Of a stretch of DNA of 64,000 nucleotides, positions 21,393 through 34,319 are shown in pieces. A program made the position numbers and the translations under genes. Below the pieces are notes generated by a model. The model saw only the letters and a program-made list of their open reading frames with translations, was not told where the DNA came from and searched no databases. Position 1 is the first letter of the stretch. Each line of letters begins with the position of its first letter. The stretch spans positions 183,848,925-183,912,924 of the forward strand of contig CM041782.1 in the NCBI GenBank assembly GCA_023374045.1. Reading direction: 5' to 3'. This stretch comes from Limonium bicolor. Taxonomy: Eukaryota; Streptophyta; Magnoliopsida; Caryophyllales; Plumbaginaceae.

Positions 21393-24300
21393 TATAACAC
21401 CCCTACCGCTAATCCCCTAATTAACGTCTAATCGTCACGGACTCTACACTAATCACAGCGGAACAATCAAACTAGATAGAGGGTGATACACGCCATTAGT
21501 CGCCCCGCGCGACTAACTAGGCCTCAATCAACAAATAATACGGTCTGATAGTAAAGAAATACCGAGTTACCATTAACAACTTCAACAACCCCTAAGCAAA
21601 CTCCAACAATATACATATCCTTGTTCTCCCACAACAATATCCAAAAGTGATTACCGAGACTAAGAGTTAATTCACAATTACAACCCTTCAAGAATCTATC
21701 AAAATGCAAGTGTTTACAACTAACATAATTCAAGGGTTTACAATTTCCAAATCCAAAAGGGTGTACCCCATGGTACACCGGCTACAAGGTTCTAACCGTG
21801 TAAAACTCGGTACACCAATCAAAATAACTAGTCTATCAAAAGAAGTATCCCGGTCATTTCCGACCCGTCAACCATCTCGAGTTCCTGCAATAAAAACAGT
21901 GCCCCAAGGGGCTCAGCAAAAGCTGCATATGACTTTCGCATACCCCGCGTGCTAACGGGGTACGCCAGCTAATTGGTCGCCAACATGCGGTTCGTTTTAT
22001 AATAAACAACATGCTAAAATAAAAAAAATCATAAGCATGCGTGGAAACATTCATACAAGTCATTTCAATCAATGAAGAGTGAATCTCACAATCAACAATC
22101 AAGGTTTCAATCTCAATCAAACTTCACAATGGGTTAGCCCAATTACCATCCGGGTTAATCGGATGTCATTACCTCATTACTCAAGATCAATAACTCACAC
22201 AAGTCAAGATCTTCCTCAATCAATTTTTCTTCTCCAATCAATTCTCAAGTCAAGTCAGTGTGACCTCCGGGCTGCGACAAGACTATCCCACCACCGGGCT
22301 TAAGGTTGGCCCACTTAACCAGGTTGCTACCCATTTAAGGGGTTTGGACCATGGAAAAGATTATAGCCAGGACTCGGTTAACAATCTCTCTAGTTACCTC
22401 ATCCTCACGCGTGGCCAAAACTATATCGGGCTTCTCAAATTCTCCCAATTTTCTCAATTCCCAATTCTCAATGTTAGAGTGTTAGATGGTTAGGGAGTTA
22501 GTGAGTAGCCCACAAACAACCAATCAAGCTTCCACAATCAATCAACCAAACACTTCAACAAACCAACATAACTTCCAAGTTCAATCACCAACCAACAAGG
22601 CATATTAATTGCAATATATTGGAAAGTGCAATAAACCAATTACATGTTTTATCTTGTTTAGGTGGTTGCACATAAACACACAAACAAACAAGCCGAGGTA
22701 ACCTCGGTAGCATACGGGGCATGAAAATCATACCGTTCACCGACGCTTCCGGATCACCGACTCTTCTTTGGAAATCGACTATTCGAATCCTATAACACAC
22801 GGCATCGGACGGTTAAGTATCTACACTTAACCTAATTTGTTTCATTTTTAAATACTCCCAAACAACCACACCTTAATCCAATGAATCATTTACTTCTTAT
22901 TTTTCTCAAGCTTGTTCTCTTACTTAGGTGTATATTTTCTCACCATTATTACTCTATTAGTGGTATACTATTAATGCCATATAATATATACATATATGAT
23001 TACTCTCTCTTTTTTTTTACTCAACCGACCTTACCCAGGGTCGGCCCCAAGGTCGGTCGAAGTTAGTAGGTTACGATTCTAGAAAATTCAACTACGACCG
23101 ACCTTACCCAAGGTCGGTCCTAGGGTCGGTCGAAGTCAGTAGGCATCCGTTTTGAAAATTTAAACATGACCGACCTTGTAGGGTAGGTCCAAAGGTCGGT
23201 CCAAGTCAGTAGGTTTTTGGGTTCAAAAATTGTGACTCGACCAACCTTGCAGGGTAGGTCCCAAGGTTGGTCGAAGTCAGTAAACTTCTGTGTTTTCAAA
23301 TTACGACTCGGCCGACCTTGCAAAGATCGTTCCCAAGGTCGGTCGAAGTCAGTAGACTTTCGTGTTTGCAAATTCTGGCTCGACCGACCTTCCCAGGGTC
23401 GGTCCCAAGGTCGGTCGGCTCCAGTATGCTTATTTTAAAATTTTGTTTCAGCTCCATTTCTTACCCAATTCTTCCCCAATCTTTTCAAAGCCTTTATAAA
23501 CATATTTAACAACAATCTATGCACTCTAAACCCTCATAAACCATTTACTAAGTTCATCACTCATTCCTATGTAATTTTACACAATTTTTATCACCTTCAT
23601 TTCAGCACTTGCACTAGTTCTTCCTAGTTTCTTCTATGCTACAGATTTTATTTTCTATCTCAATAGCTCACCTACTAGTGTTTCTCTAACCCTCATCTTG
23701 CATTATTTTCCCTCTACCTCCTACCCATCCATGCACTCATTCTTAACTTAGTTTCCTAAGTTGTTAACTACTCAAATTAAACTCTAAACACAACTAGTTC
23801 TCCTAGGTTGTTTTTACTCATTTAAACACCTAAGTCCTTTACTTTGCTACAAAAATTGGCCATAGTTTCCCTACATTTCTAGACATTACCAAAGCATCAT
23901 TTTCAGTTCCTAACCATCAATAGCTAACCAAATCCCTCAAGGGATTCTAACAACACCCATGTTCAACAAACTCACATATATTTTCCTGCACAAACACCCA
24001 TTGTTTTTCCTTGGTTTCCAAACTCTTAAACATCATTCAAACAATTCTAAAACAACCTAACTCTCTTCCTCATTATACCACAACATAAACCATTATTCAA
24101 AGCACTTCAAGTTCCTCATTTTAGACCTTAAAATCTGTTACATTAAGGCACACAAAACTAGCTCAAGGTAAGAACATTTACCGTGTGTTTCTAGTTTTTC
24201 CTTTCTTTTTTCTTTCTTCTTCTTCTTCCTTCTTTGTTTCTTGTTCTTGGCTCACTATTTTCGGAAATGCTACAGCCACCCATACACCAACACTAACTTA

Positions 24301-25304
24301 GAAAATCATCCCTTAAACTAACCTAGAACTTAATACATGCTAGGTTTATAAGGGGGTATTACCTTAGGCTTCTTAGTGGGACTTTTGGACAGCAAGAAGG
24401 CAAGGTTTCCAGCTCCAAGATGATCAACCAAAACCGGCTGAAAGGGGGAGAAAACAAGGCTCAAATTGTAATTTTCGTTTTGCAAGAAAAGCTGGAAAAA
24501 GATGGAGTTTCAAGACTATTTTTACCTTAGAGCAATGTAGAGATGGAGGGGGTCATAATGGTGGTCTTCAAGCTCCAAAATGATTCACACCCATGGGGAT
24601 GAAGTGTGAGTTTTTCAGTTTTTAAAAGGTGGAAAATGAAGCCCAAAGAAGAGGAGTGTAATGGTGTAATTTTTATGAGATTTGGAGTTGATTTGCACCT
24701 TCAAATGGGAGAGAGTGAGAGGGCTGGTGAGGAGGGCATAAATCGCCATGGATATGCTGGGAGGTAGAAGAAAATTCAGAAGGAGGGAGGGAGTAAGGGT
24801 GAGTGAAGGAGAATAGGTAGGAGAGAGAGAGAGACTCCCTTCTTTCCTTTTTACTTTTAGTACTTTATTTTCTTGTCTTTTAGTGCATTAGAAGAATAAG
24901 AGGGGGGTTGGCTGGTACGAGACACACACACACTACCAGCTTCTGAGTTTTATTTACAAGAGGGGGAGTTAGTTTTGTCTATTACATTTAACACCCCACA
25001 ACCTTTCATTTGTTGCACTATTCACTCCCGGAACCCGTTTTCGAATTTTCTTGTTTAATTAATTTTATTTTTATATACCTTCATTAGTTTAATAATGACC
25101 CTTTGATTGAATAAAATTATTACGGGTCTATTTAACCCGCTTAAAGTCACGTTTTCCCGGTTTCCTCGAAAAACGCGTTTTAAAGTTCATTTGTGTTTTT
25201 AATCCGTTTTAAGGATCTGTTTTCTTCGTGAATTGTTCCCTCGTGTTTATTTAGGCATAATCAATAGCCTAATTAATCACTGTTTTAAATTTTGGGGTAT
25301 TTCA
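21393..25304 (-). mobile_element. 3' LTR of Tekay-type chromovirus, minus strand
   Basis: On the minus strand the LTR starts TGAAATACCCC at 25304 directly after a polypurine tract, and ends GGGGTGTTATA at 21393 (normally TGTTACA). Length is ~3.9 kb. It shares the block CATATGCAGC...GCTGAGCCCCTTGGGGC...TTTTTATTGCAGG (21960-21885) with the LTRs of the two LARD-like elements. Mid-LTR it carries six GGTCGGT hairpin units. No coding potential. Confidence 0.82.
23024..23440. repeat. GGTCGGT hairpin array, six ~72-bp units
   Basis: Units start at 23024, 23097, 23169, 23240, 23311 and 23383. Each has ACCGACCTT, an inner GGGTCGGTCCC, then AAGGTCGGT and GAAGTCAGTAGG, followed by an AT-rich spacer. ACCGACCTT pairs with AAGGTCGGT, and the inner GGGTCGG can compete for the same arm. 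In unit 4 the left arm is ACCAACCTT and the right AAGGTTGGT, so both arms changed together. Confidence 0.9.
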
Positions 25305-25318
25305 ATCTACCCCCTTAA
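25305..25318 (-). other. Polypurine tract of the chromovirus
   Basis: The minus strand reads TTAAGGGGGTAGAT immediately before the LTR start TGAAATACC. Upstream is GAGGGCAAAGTTCC, matching the region before the polypurine tract at 50796. Confidence 0.85.
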
Positions 25319-25669
25319 GGAACTTTGCCCTCAAAGTTATTCAAATTGGTGAATTAGTTTTCTTTGCTCAATTGCCCTCATTGTCAAAGATCGTACTCAC
25401 AGCACCTTACAAAAATAAAATTCTGTCACACAAGAGTATTCACCTCAATCACAATGCATTCCCAACACAATCCAAGCATCAATCTTAACAATCATTCAAA
25501 CATTACCATTCAACTTCCATTCACTTCAAACACAATTCAATTCAACCATTACAACCAACATTCTACACCATGCTCTGGTTGTTACTCAAGTCAACAAACT
25601 AATACAATTTACATACAATGCAATGCTTACCCCGAAGCAATGCCAAAAACAATATGGCTCTACCCCTTA

Positions 25670-26135
25670 AAAGGGGTACGCCCCATACCCTCTAAGCACT
25701 AGACAATCTAGTCTACAAATAGCTGCGGGTACTTCGCCTTCATGGCGTCCTCTAGTTCCCAAGTCGCTTCCTCGACATCGTGGTTTGACCACAAGACCTT
25801 GACCATTCGCTGACTTATGGCGAGTGTATCTAGTTTTCGTATCAAGGATTCGCAACTGGAGTCTCGACATATCTCATCGTCGGCTCTAGGGATAGATGTT
25901 CGGGCTGTGGAACATGAGAAGGATCGGATATGTATTCTTGAGTTCTGAAATGTGAAACACATCGTGAACACGTCCTAACTCCTCAGGTAAAGCTAATCTG
26001 TAGGCTACGGATCCAACTCTCTCTCAGTAATCTCATACTGCCCTACAAACTTCAGGCTCATTTGCCCTTCTGGCCAAATCAAAAAGACGCCCTTCATAGG
26101 CGAAAACTCAGAAACACTTGGTCCCTACGGTGAAC
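25670..26135 (-). pseudogene. Chromovirus integrase C terminus and chromodomain
   Basis: From 26135 leftward the minus strand encodes the integrase C-terminal block (MSLKFVGQYEITERE-like, then YRLALPEELGRVHDVFHISE). This is followed by a chromodomain in the frame 25971-25708, whose last part is MVKVLWSNHDVEEATWELED followed by AMKAKYPQLF. Chromodomains of this kind target Tekay-lineage elements to heterochromatin. Stops and at least two frame changes occur (a stop replaces the codon after KCF). The piece begins exactly at the target duplication (26131-26135), and the same integrase continues at 55219. Confidence 0.85.
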
Positions 26136-27407
26136 TTTAACACCACCTCTTTAATCCTAACCTCACCGTAATCTCTTACGTAATACACCCACCCAAGTGA
26201 AAAAAAACAACACTCATATGAGTATGTAACAATCCTTATCCAGCTGAAATATAAGGATCTAACTCAATATCAAAGAAATAGGTCCTATCAACAATAACAT
26301 TTGCAGCGGAACATCCACTATCTAGGCGAGTGTCATAATCAACATCCATCCGTAACCATCCATCCGCAGTGATGACGAGGTTAATACAACTCATAATAAA
26401 ACCACATAACTCCAAGAACTAGTGAGCAGCTATCAAGATTCAATTATACACAGGGCATCAATTGACACATCTATTACATGACCTAATCCATGATTCCTCC
26501 TACACACATATTATAGTCAAAATTTAAAGCCATACCCAATCCCGCACTCCGGCGTCAATCAAGGTACACCTGCAAAATGTGGTTGCCAAAAGGCTCAGCA
26601 CGAGGCTGAGTATGTTTGAACTATATGATCCTAATTGCCATTAGGCCACATGAGTTAATTAGCCGTCTTGATTAACTGTTTTTCAATTTTCATGCTGTTC
26701 GGTTTACAAATATACATAAAAGTGTAAAAGCAGAATGCAAACACATAACAGTTCACCAAGTAATCACCACAAACAACATATTAATAACCATGCACAATAG
26801 TCGCCAGATCAAAATCGTAATCGCAAGTTCGTTATTCAATCGACTGGAGCCCCGCTCCCACCAACTCTCTCAGCATCCTTTGGGTGTTACGTTAGATGGA
26901 AATTCCCCATTAACACCTCACCAAGTTTTTGTTATTATTGGACAGTAGTTCCATTGTCAATGATTCGAGATCATTTGACTTCCCCGATGTCTCGTGAGAA
27001 ACGTCTGTGTGGCCCGAAGCCGTGTACCTACTTAGTACCCAACGCCAACGATCTAAGGCGATCATCGGATTCCTCAACGAGGGGCTCCATGCCTGGACTC
27101 CCCTCTGGTGATCACACTGCGCAACCTGCTGGAATGGATGCAGACCAGGATTTCTCCTACATATATCACACCACCTCATCATCCACCATTCTCCATAGTT
27201 AAGTGTTTTAACCGACTCATAATTATTAGTTGTGAGTTCATTGGAGAATACCTTTTTATTTATTCGATGCCCCGTAGGGTCTTACACATACCTAGGAGAG
27301 ATCTAGGTTATATTCATGTTCTGTTGCCAATGCTCTAAGGTTGGTATTACCGAACCTTTCTTCCTAAGTTTTAAGTCTTAGGTAAATTGAATATTATAGA
27401 CAATGTC
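26136..27407 (-). mobile_element. LTR segment left of the first nested element
   Basis: The 3' end of the minus-strand LTR. It has CTCAGCC..GCTGAGCC..TTTTGCAGG on the minus strand at 26610-26555 and TTCCGCTGC near 26305, both also found near the 3' end of the LARD-like LTRs. No gene. It ends at target site ATGTC (27403-27407). Confidence 0.6.
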
Positions 27408-29667
27408 TGAAATACCCCGAACTTAAATATGGTGATTAGAATATTTTAATATAGTATTTAAGGGCCTAATAGTGCCTAAGTATTTTTGGTAAAGAAAATA
27501 AATCCAAAAGAAATGAGAAAAAAACGCTTAGAAAGCGGAAAACGCTAAAATAAGCGTTAAATAACCATAGGTGGTACGAGACCTCGGTTATAGTATCGTA
27601 AGGATTCCTAAGGCTTATTCATGCCTAATTAGTATACGGGAATGATTCCCGGAGAAAATGGATCCAAATAAAGTATTAAAACGCTAATAGAGCTTTAGCG
27701 CACGTCTTCCGAGAAACCCGAAAACGTGATTTAAGTGGTCAAACGAACCCGTAAAAATTATGAATCATTAAATAACTGTTATTAAGCATTAACGGGAGCT
27801 TAATAGCCAATAAAAATAAAGAAACGAGAAAATTCCGGAAAACGGACCCGGTTAGTGAACAGTATCAAAACCGGGTAAAATAACGAGCGTTTTCTGTAAA
27901 AGACGAAAAACTGCTCCAGCTTAACAGTATAAGTGGGCCGGTTTTTATAGGGTATTAATACCCTCTCTCACACTCAATTAAATATTACTCTCTCACACAC
28001 ACACACTAGAAGACAAGAAAACATAAAGTAACAAAAAGTAAATAACACCCTCTCTCCCCTTATTCTCTCATTTTCTCTACTCTCTCTCCAATTCCCTTCC
28101 CTCTCTCACGACGGAATCCCCCTCTCTGCAGCACACTCCTCTCTTCTTCCCTTGCTGGCGATTTTTGAGAAGCCCCACACCTCTCATGGCTTCTCTTCTT
28201 TCTCCTCATGCTCTAGCTCCATTTGAGCTCCAAATGTAAAACAAAATACATATTTGAATCCTCTCTTCAAGCTCTACATTTCTATCTTTTCAAAATCCGG
28301 AAATGAACAACTTCATCTCCATGGGTTTTCCCCATTTGAAGAGAAAAGCACACCATTGTGAAGCTTGGAGTCTCCTCTTCCAACAAGGTAAAAATCTTCA
28401 TGAAAAACTCAAGCTTTCTCCACCTCCTTGTGTAACCGATTTTTGCCCTTCTTGTAATGCCTTGTTCTCTTCTTTGTTTGAGCTTGGTTCAACTTTCCAA
28501 TGGTGGAGGAACTCTCCTTTGTATTCAAGGCTTAAAAACCTCTCTTGAAACTCCAAGGTAAAACCCTAACTTGTGGGAATTTAAACCCTTCATTAATTAG
28601 TAGTGTTATAAGGGGTTAGAAGTTTAATTATATTCCCTTATGTAATTTGGGTGTTGGGATGGAGTTTGGTAACTCCATCCCCCACAAAACCGATTTGGAC
28701 AAGAAGAGAGGAAGAGGAGGAATGGAAAAGAAATGAAGGAATCAAAAGCTCAAGGTAAGAGCTCCTTCTTAATGCTTAATTTAATGCATTAGTGTAATGG
28801 GAATGGGTAAACATAAAAAGAACCTAAACTATTGTACTAGTATTGTAGTTGTGGAGATTTGAGTATTTGTGAGCAAAAGTGGAATTATAGGCCTTAGAGC
28901 CAAATGAATGGTGTATGTGTATTAGTATGTTATTGCAGGAAGTAATGGTGTATTAGTATTGTAATTGAAGAAGTATTGGTGTATTAAGATTTTGTATGAA
29001 CCTTGTGTGCTGGTAGGACCCTTGTTGGGTGTGGCTAGCTTTAGGTTGGATTTGATGAGAGAATGTGTATTTGAGGATGTAAGGAAAGTAGGTGAACTAT
29101 GGCGAAATTTTAGTAGGAATTGTGTATTAAGAATGACTTGGTGAATGGGAGAACCAAGGTGTGTATTGGATTTAATAAAGGTGTTTAATGACCATGGAAT
29201 GGTAGTTGTGGTATGAGAGTATTAGGATGTAAAATCTGTAGCAAGAGAGGTACCAAAATGCATTGTGGAACTAGGAAGAAATTGGTGTGTAGGATTTTGT
29301 AAAATGAGTGTTGGAACTTGGGTGTAGGAAGTGTAATGGCTTGGAAATGAATTGGCATGGTAAGGAGAGGTATTTAGAATACTAGGAATGGCATTGGTTG
29401 AGGAAGTATTGGATGGGAGAATTGAATTGTAAAATCTGTAGCATAGGTGTAACAAAAACTGTTACATGTGTTGTAGAAGAAGTAAGAAAATGGGTAAGTT
29501 GTTTGATGAATTTAGTAATGGATTTGGGGGATGAATTAAGGTATTTTAGGAAGCTTAATTAGTGTTAAAACATGTGGGGTTACATGTAGGAAGATTGGGG
29601 AAGAAATGGGTAAGAAATGGGTAGGAAAAGAAGTGAAAAACAAAATCTGTAGGTAGGTTCTGGACCG

Positions 29668-29848
29668 GTCCGACCCAGAGGCTGGGGAGGACGGTGGGTC
29701 GGACGGGAACAGACCACGGAACCAAAAACTACTGGAATGGTCCGACCCAGAGGTGTATGGGTCGGACGGAACAGTTCTGGGTCGGACGGGACATTTTCAG
29801 AAGACGGAAAACTTACTGGAATGGTCCGACCCATAGGTTGGGTCGGAC
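29668..29848. repeat. GTCCGACCC hairpin array, three stems
   Basis: GTCCGACCC pairs with GGGTCGGAC at 29668-29704, 29740-29767 and 29824-29848 (9-bp perfect stems; loops 19, 10 and 7 bases). An unpaired extra GGGTCGGAC is at 29779. The arms are preceded by CTGGA(A)TG or CTGGACC, and AGAGG often opens the loop. Confidence 0.9.
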
Positions 29849-30984
29849 GGCCCCAACTTATATATATAAAAAATATTATAATAATAGTAACATAGTAATC
29901 ATATGTATGTATATATGTAGGTAAGTACATAAGTAAAGGACCTTAGTAATATACCATTAATGTGACACCAATGGTAGGAAAGTAAGTGTATGAGTAGGAA
30001 AACAAGTATGAGAGTAATCAAGTATGTTGAGAGTATGAGAACATTAAGTATACCGGGATAACGGGGTAAGTACGGGAGTAGTGGTTATTTGTGTACCCTA
30101 TGAACATAGTATTAATAATAATGTTTGAAACATTATCAGTGGAACAAGTGTGAACCAAGGAACAAGGGAACACACGGTAGAGCTAACTCCGGTGAAAGGT
30201 ATGATTTTCTCATGCCCCGTATGCTAACCGAGTTACGTTGATTTGTGTGCTGTATGCTAGCTAATCAAGACTAAAGCATGAAAACGGTTTATTGCCTTTC
30301 ATTGTATGTCTTGGTGTATGTTGTGTGAGCTAACCCTTCTTGATTGATTGTGTGGCTTCATTTGGTGCGTAGTACGACTCATAGATGTGTCTTGTTGTGT
30401 AGTGGCTCGTAGTAAGAGTCATGTTGTGAACTAATGGAACCGTAGCAACGCACCAAACTAACGAATCAACAAACGATAACGCAACCCAATGAAACTCACT
30501 AGAATGTGAGAGAGTGTACGGGAGTAATAACCTTCCGATGACGGTAGGAGAACCGAATTGAATAATCCACAAACAAAAGTAGTGGAAGTATATAAGTAAC
30601 CTCTAATAGAGGAATTAATCTTGGTGCAAGACATGAACCATGAGAGTAGTAAAGAATGATGAGGGATCTCCAAACCCCTTAGTAATTAGTCGACCCATTA
30701 TGAGAGGACCCGACTGATGTAAGTATGCCCCGAACATGAGAGTATTCGATACGTTGGGGAAACCCTTAAATCTGAGGATACTAGTCGGTGGTAATTCCCT
30801 AAGCTAGTGAAGGTTATCGAGAGAGATACTTCTAGGCTAATCCGTGAGCTTGTAATGTACTCTAAGAGAAGAGTGTTGGGAATTTGAGTAGTCCGGTAAA
30901 ACGGACATTGAGTATTTGAGGAGCTAAGCGTATAGCCCTCGTATTGTAGGTCCGGTGGCGAGTCTTGTGTATGACTCCGCCCAG

Positions 30985-31260
30985 AGGCCAAAGTAATGAG
31001 TAATGAGTATTGCGTATGTATGAGCAAAGTAATGAGTACTGAGTAAGAAGTGGGTATGAGTATGTAATGAGTACCGAGTATTGAGTATGTATGAGTAAGT
31101 ATTGAGTACGTATGAGTAAGTATGGAGTATTGAGTAGCAAGTATACACAAGTATAGTAACGAGTGCAGAGTAAGGATCGCGTACGAGTAAGGTACCGAAC
31201 ATGGAGCGATGAGTATGCAAGAGTAAGGAGTGAGTATGAGTAGAGTAGCGAGTAACGCAA
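30985..31260. repeat. Degenerate GAGTA(N)n repeats
   Basis: GAGTATG, GAGTAAG, GAGTATT and GAGTACC variants follow each other with a loose 7-14 bp rhythm. The complementary strand has long spurious open frames rich in Thr, Tyr, Ser, Ile and Leu. The same tract recurs at 35381-35660 in the other LTR copy. Confidence 0.8.
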
Positions 31261-31908
31261 CGAAAGAGTAATGAATAAGTAACTAGTACGAACGGTTGAC
31301 TGTCGAATTGTCTTCCTTAGTAAGTATTGAACTGTGCATGTGTATGTAAGTATTGTTGAATGTATTGGGTAGTAATTGTATGTATGTATGCATGTAAAAT
31401 GAACTCCATGTGTATCCGACCTAAAGTAGTCGGCGTACCGCGGTTAGCACGCGGTATATGCGAATTTCATATGCAGCGTAAGCTGACCCCCTAGGGGGAC
31501 CGTTTTTAGTGTGCAGGCACTCGAAGCTGACCATCGTTCGAGAGAGTAGGACGGGGACTGCTATGTAAGCATGGGTAGTTGTATAAAAGGGATTGTACTT
31601 GTAATGTATTTGGAAATTGGAAGTCCAAGCCGTATCGGTAATTTAAGGATTGTAGTATACTCGGTATAGTAATGTATTGAAGTTGTAATCGAATTATGGG
31701 TAAGTAAACAATGAGAAGTATTGTATTTGTGTAGAGTGCTCGGTATGTTCATATTCATCAGACCGATAGTATGTAGTATTGTAACTCGTCTTGTTAGTCA
31801 CGTGGGTGACTAACGGCATTGTACACCCACCGTTATGTATGTAGTATCCTCTGTGAAGGTAAGTATGTACAGTAATGACGGTATTAGCGGTAGGGGTGTT
31901 ACAAAAAG

Positions 31909-31936
31909 TGGTATCAGAGCGAAGTATCGCTCTGAT
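31909..31936 (+). other. Primer-binding site within a hairpin
   Basis: TGGTATCAGAGC (31909-31920) is complementary to initiator tRNA-Met and lies five bases after the LTR. ATCAGAGCG (31913-31921) and CGCTCTGAT (31928-31936) make a perfect 9-bp stem with loop AAGTAT, so most of the site could be paired. Confidence 0.9.
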
Positions 31937-32800
31937 GGATGAAATACCGAGTTTAGGAAAATACCGAGTTAGGAATTAGAGACTTAGGGCTAAGGGTTGA
32001 GTGTTAGCGTGTGAGGTACGCTAGTTAGGAACTTCCGTGTGAATCGGAAACCTACAACAACCATACCCGCCCTCCTCCGCGACCCACAGTATTAAGCTGG
32101 GAGAATAACGCCAGAGAGAAGGGAAGACCTCTCACACCCGGGTAAAACCCGATCTGGCGGTTGCAAAATAACCTTATTAGAAAAGAACCTGTCATACGGT
32201 AGAGTCCAAGAACTGGAAGTCCTGAAGACGGTTCCCGTTGAATGACAAGGACCGCACTTAATGGCGGAGGAATGAGGATCCTAAACACAAGGATAATGGA
32301 ATTTATGGCACCATGGGGCGACAGGCTTCGCAGTCGCGAGAACCATGTGTGGCCAGCAAGAAGAGAAGCACAACCGTGCAACGGAGCAAGGAAGATGGAG
32401 TAACAAGCTGAGACAAGAGAGTCTACGGACTGTAATGTTTGATAATACCAACAACGGTATACAAACCGACTAAGGAATTAGTCGAGGTTGGATTAATACC
32501 AAACCTACACACCAAGAGGCTGCGATAACCGAACAACATAGTTCAGATAACTATGAAAGAATTCATAACACATACACCTATAGGACCACAACATGGTTCC
32601 TAAGGATAAGTCAAGCCTCGATAACCACAGTGAAGGTGTGAGACACCTGAATTGACGACAATCATGTCAAGTATACTAAGAAGCGACTCAGGAGATCAAT
32701 CACCAAGATCAAAGATCAAAGGAAGATCTAATAAGACCACCAAGATGGATGAAAACGATACCCCGTAACCGTATACGTTACCAAAAAACAACCTACCCGC

Positions 32801-32821
32801 GCACTTGCCCAGGGCAAGTGC
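32801..32821 (+). other. Dimer-initiation-like palindrome
   Basis: GCACTTGCCC and GGGCAAGTGC flank a single A, so the 21-base site is self-complementary except for its centre. It lies 892 bp after the primer-binding site. A matching 20-bp palindrome with a different centre occurs at 46484-46503. Confidence 0.85.
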
Positions 32822-34305
32822 AGCAACTACAAGACGGTTGGAAGACTTTTAACAACACCCGCAAATACTTGCTAAAGTACCGCTATGACGAATGGAGCAA
32901 ATATAGGATCACCAATCCTACGTATTTAAATAACGAAACCACGGAAAGGCCTAACGGCCCGACCATTGTATTAAGAGTATACCGGTCAGCAAGAAGCTGA
33001 ACTTGGTCAAGACCTGAATCATGGCAACACCATGAAGAATTCTTTTAACACCGAACCGTTATTTCAAAACCCAAAACTTTTCTTTCAAACTAACGACCCT
33101 TCTTTAAAACCTTGGATTTTTGAAACCAACATGAAATTACGGTGAGTATCATAGAGTGATACAAGAGGAGTTGACAATAGAATACTTCACCTAGGCGTGT
33201 GACGAACACTACGAGTGTACCCAAATACGGGATGTGGGACAACCGCACTCCGAAGGAGCTTGCGGGCTTGACAGATAGTTAGGTAAGTGGTAACGTGCCA
33301 AGAAGGTACCCCACGTATGTATACATGTAGTGTACGAAACACGGGAAGTAGTCAACTCCGTTCTACGGACCATAAGTAATTCAAAACAGAACAGTTGGAT
33401 ACCCAAAACGAGTAAAAGAAACTCAGATAAGCTACAAGCTAAGGAGTCAGAAACTCACTCCAGGAGGAACATTAAGAGTTGCAAAATGCAAGAAGCACTA
33501 ACAACGGAATAAGACATTGGATATGTCTCGAAGATATCGAAGTAAAGCATGATAACTGGGAGGAATACCCAGTCTAAATACAGTAAGGTAAATGCCTAAC
33601 ATTAACACATCAGTGTTCAATGAACGGGATAGAATTCCCAGAACAACTACCACAAACACACAGGGTGATGTGGTAAGGTACCGGAAATACCATTCGTCGC
33701 CGGAAGGAATATCAAATCCGTTATAACATAAGGAAAATCACCAGTGATCTACCCTAAGAACGGGAGACACTATAACCCTCAATGGATAACTCAGATCCAG
33801 AACCGCAAGGTGGGATAACAAACTGAGCATACTCATAAATGTCAGCCAGATGCTACCGTATAATCGGTACTACCCAGGAGCAATCCATAAAGGGTATCAA
33901 GTCAACACAGTTGAACGAGATGTCGTGGTAAAACAACCACAATCGGAACGAACATCCGGTTAGAACACCGACGGCATCCCACTTGATAGGGGATACCCCA
34001 AATTAATAAATGGTATCGATCAATACCAAGATACAAAAGGGTCTCCAACAAACGGAAGCGTGATGCGACGATCTATCATGGAGCCCAGTATCACCTCCAA
34101 CTCAGCGATAGCTTACGGAGAAGTAACCACTGGGGAACAGCCTATAATGAGCAGAGCTCTAGGCAACATGGCTAGTAGGCCATGAAACTGTTACCACACA
34201 ACCTAACGGTTGCAAAACGAATACGAACTATATGAAAAACGGTCAAGGATGACACCGATAAAAGAGTAACAACCAATGAATGAGGATGCCCCTCATAGAT
34301 GTGAG

Positions 34306-34319
34306 ACCGCGAGAGCGGT
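34306..34319 (+). other. Conserved hairpin with GAGA tetraloop
   Basis: ACCGC, GAGA, GCGGT: a 5-bp stem closed by a GNRA-class tetraloop, identical at 48085-48098 in the sister element. Confidence 0.7.

Larger units (their letters stand above)
27408..31903 (+). repeat. 5' LTR of the 27408 element (4496 bp)
   Basis: It starts TGAAATACCCCGAAC and ends GGTAGGGGTGTTACA. It includes a CT-rich tract with (CA)n at 27970-28140, a hairpin array at 29668-29848, GAGTA repeats at 30985-31260 and the conserved GCTGACCCCCTAGGGGG block at 31483. Its last 1216 bp match 35084-36303 with few differences. Confidence 0.92.

Noticed and set aside
23217..23438. Open frames over the GGTCGGT array
   Set aside because: 72-bp units are a multiple of three, so frames stay open on both strands by chance.
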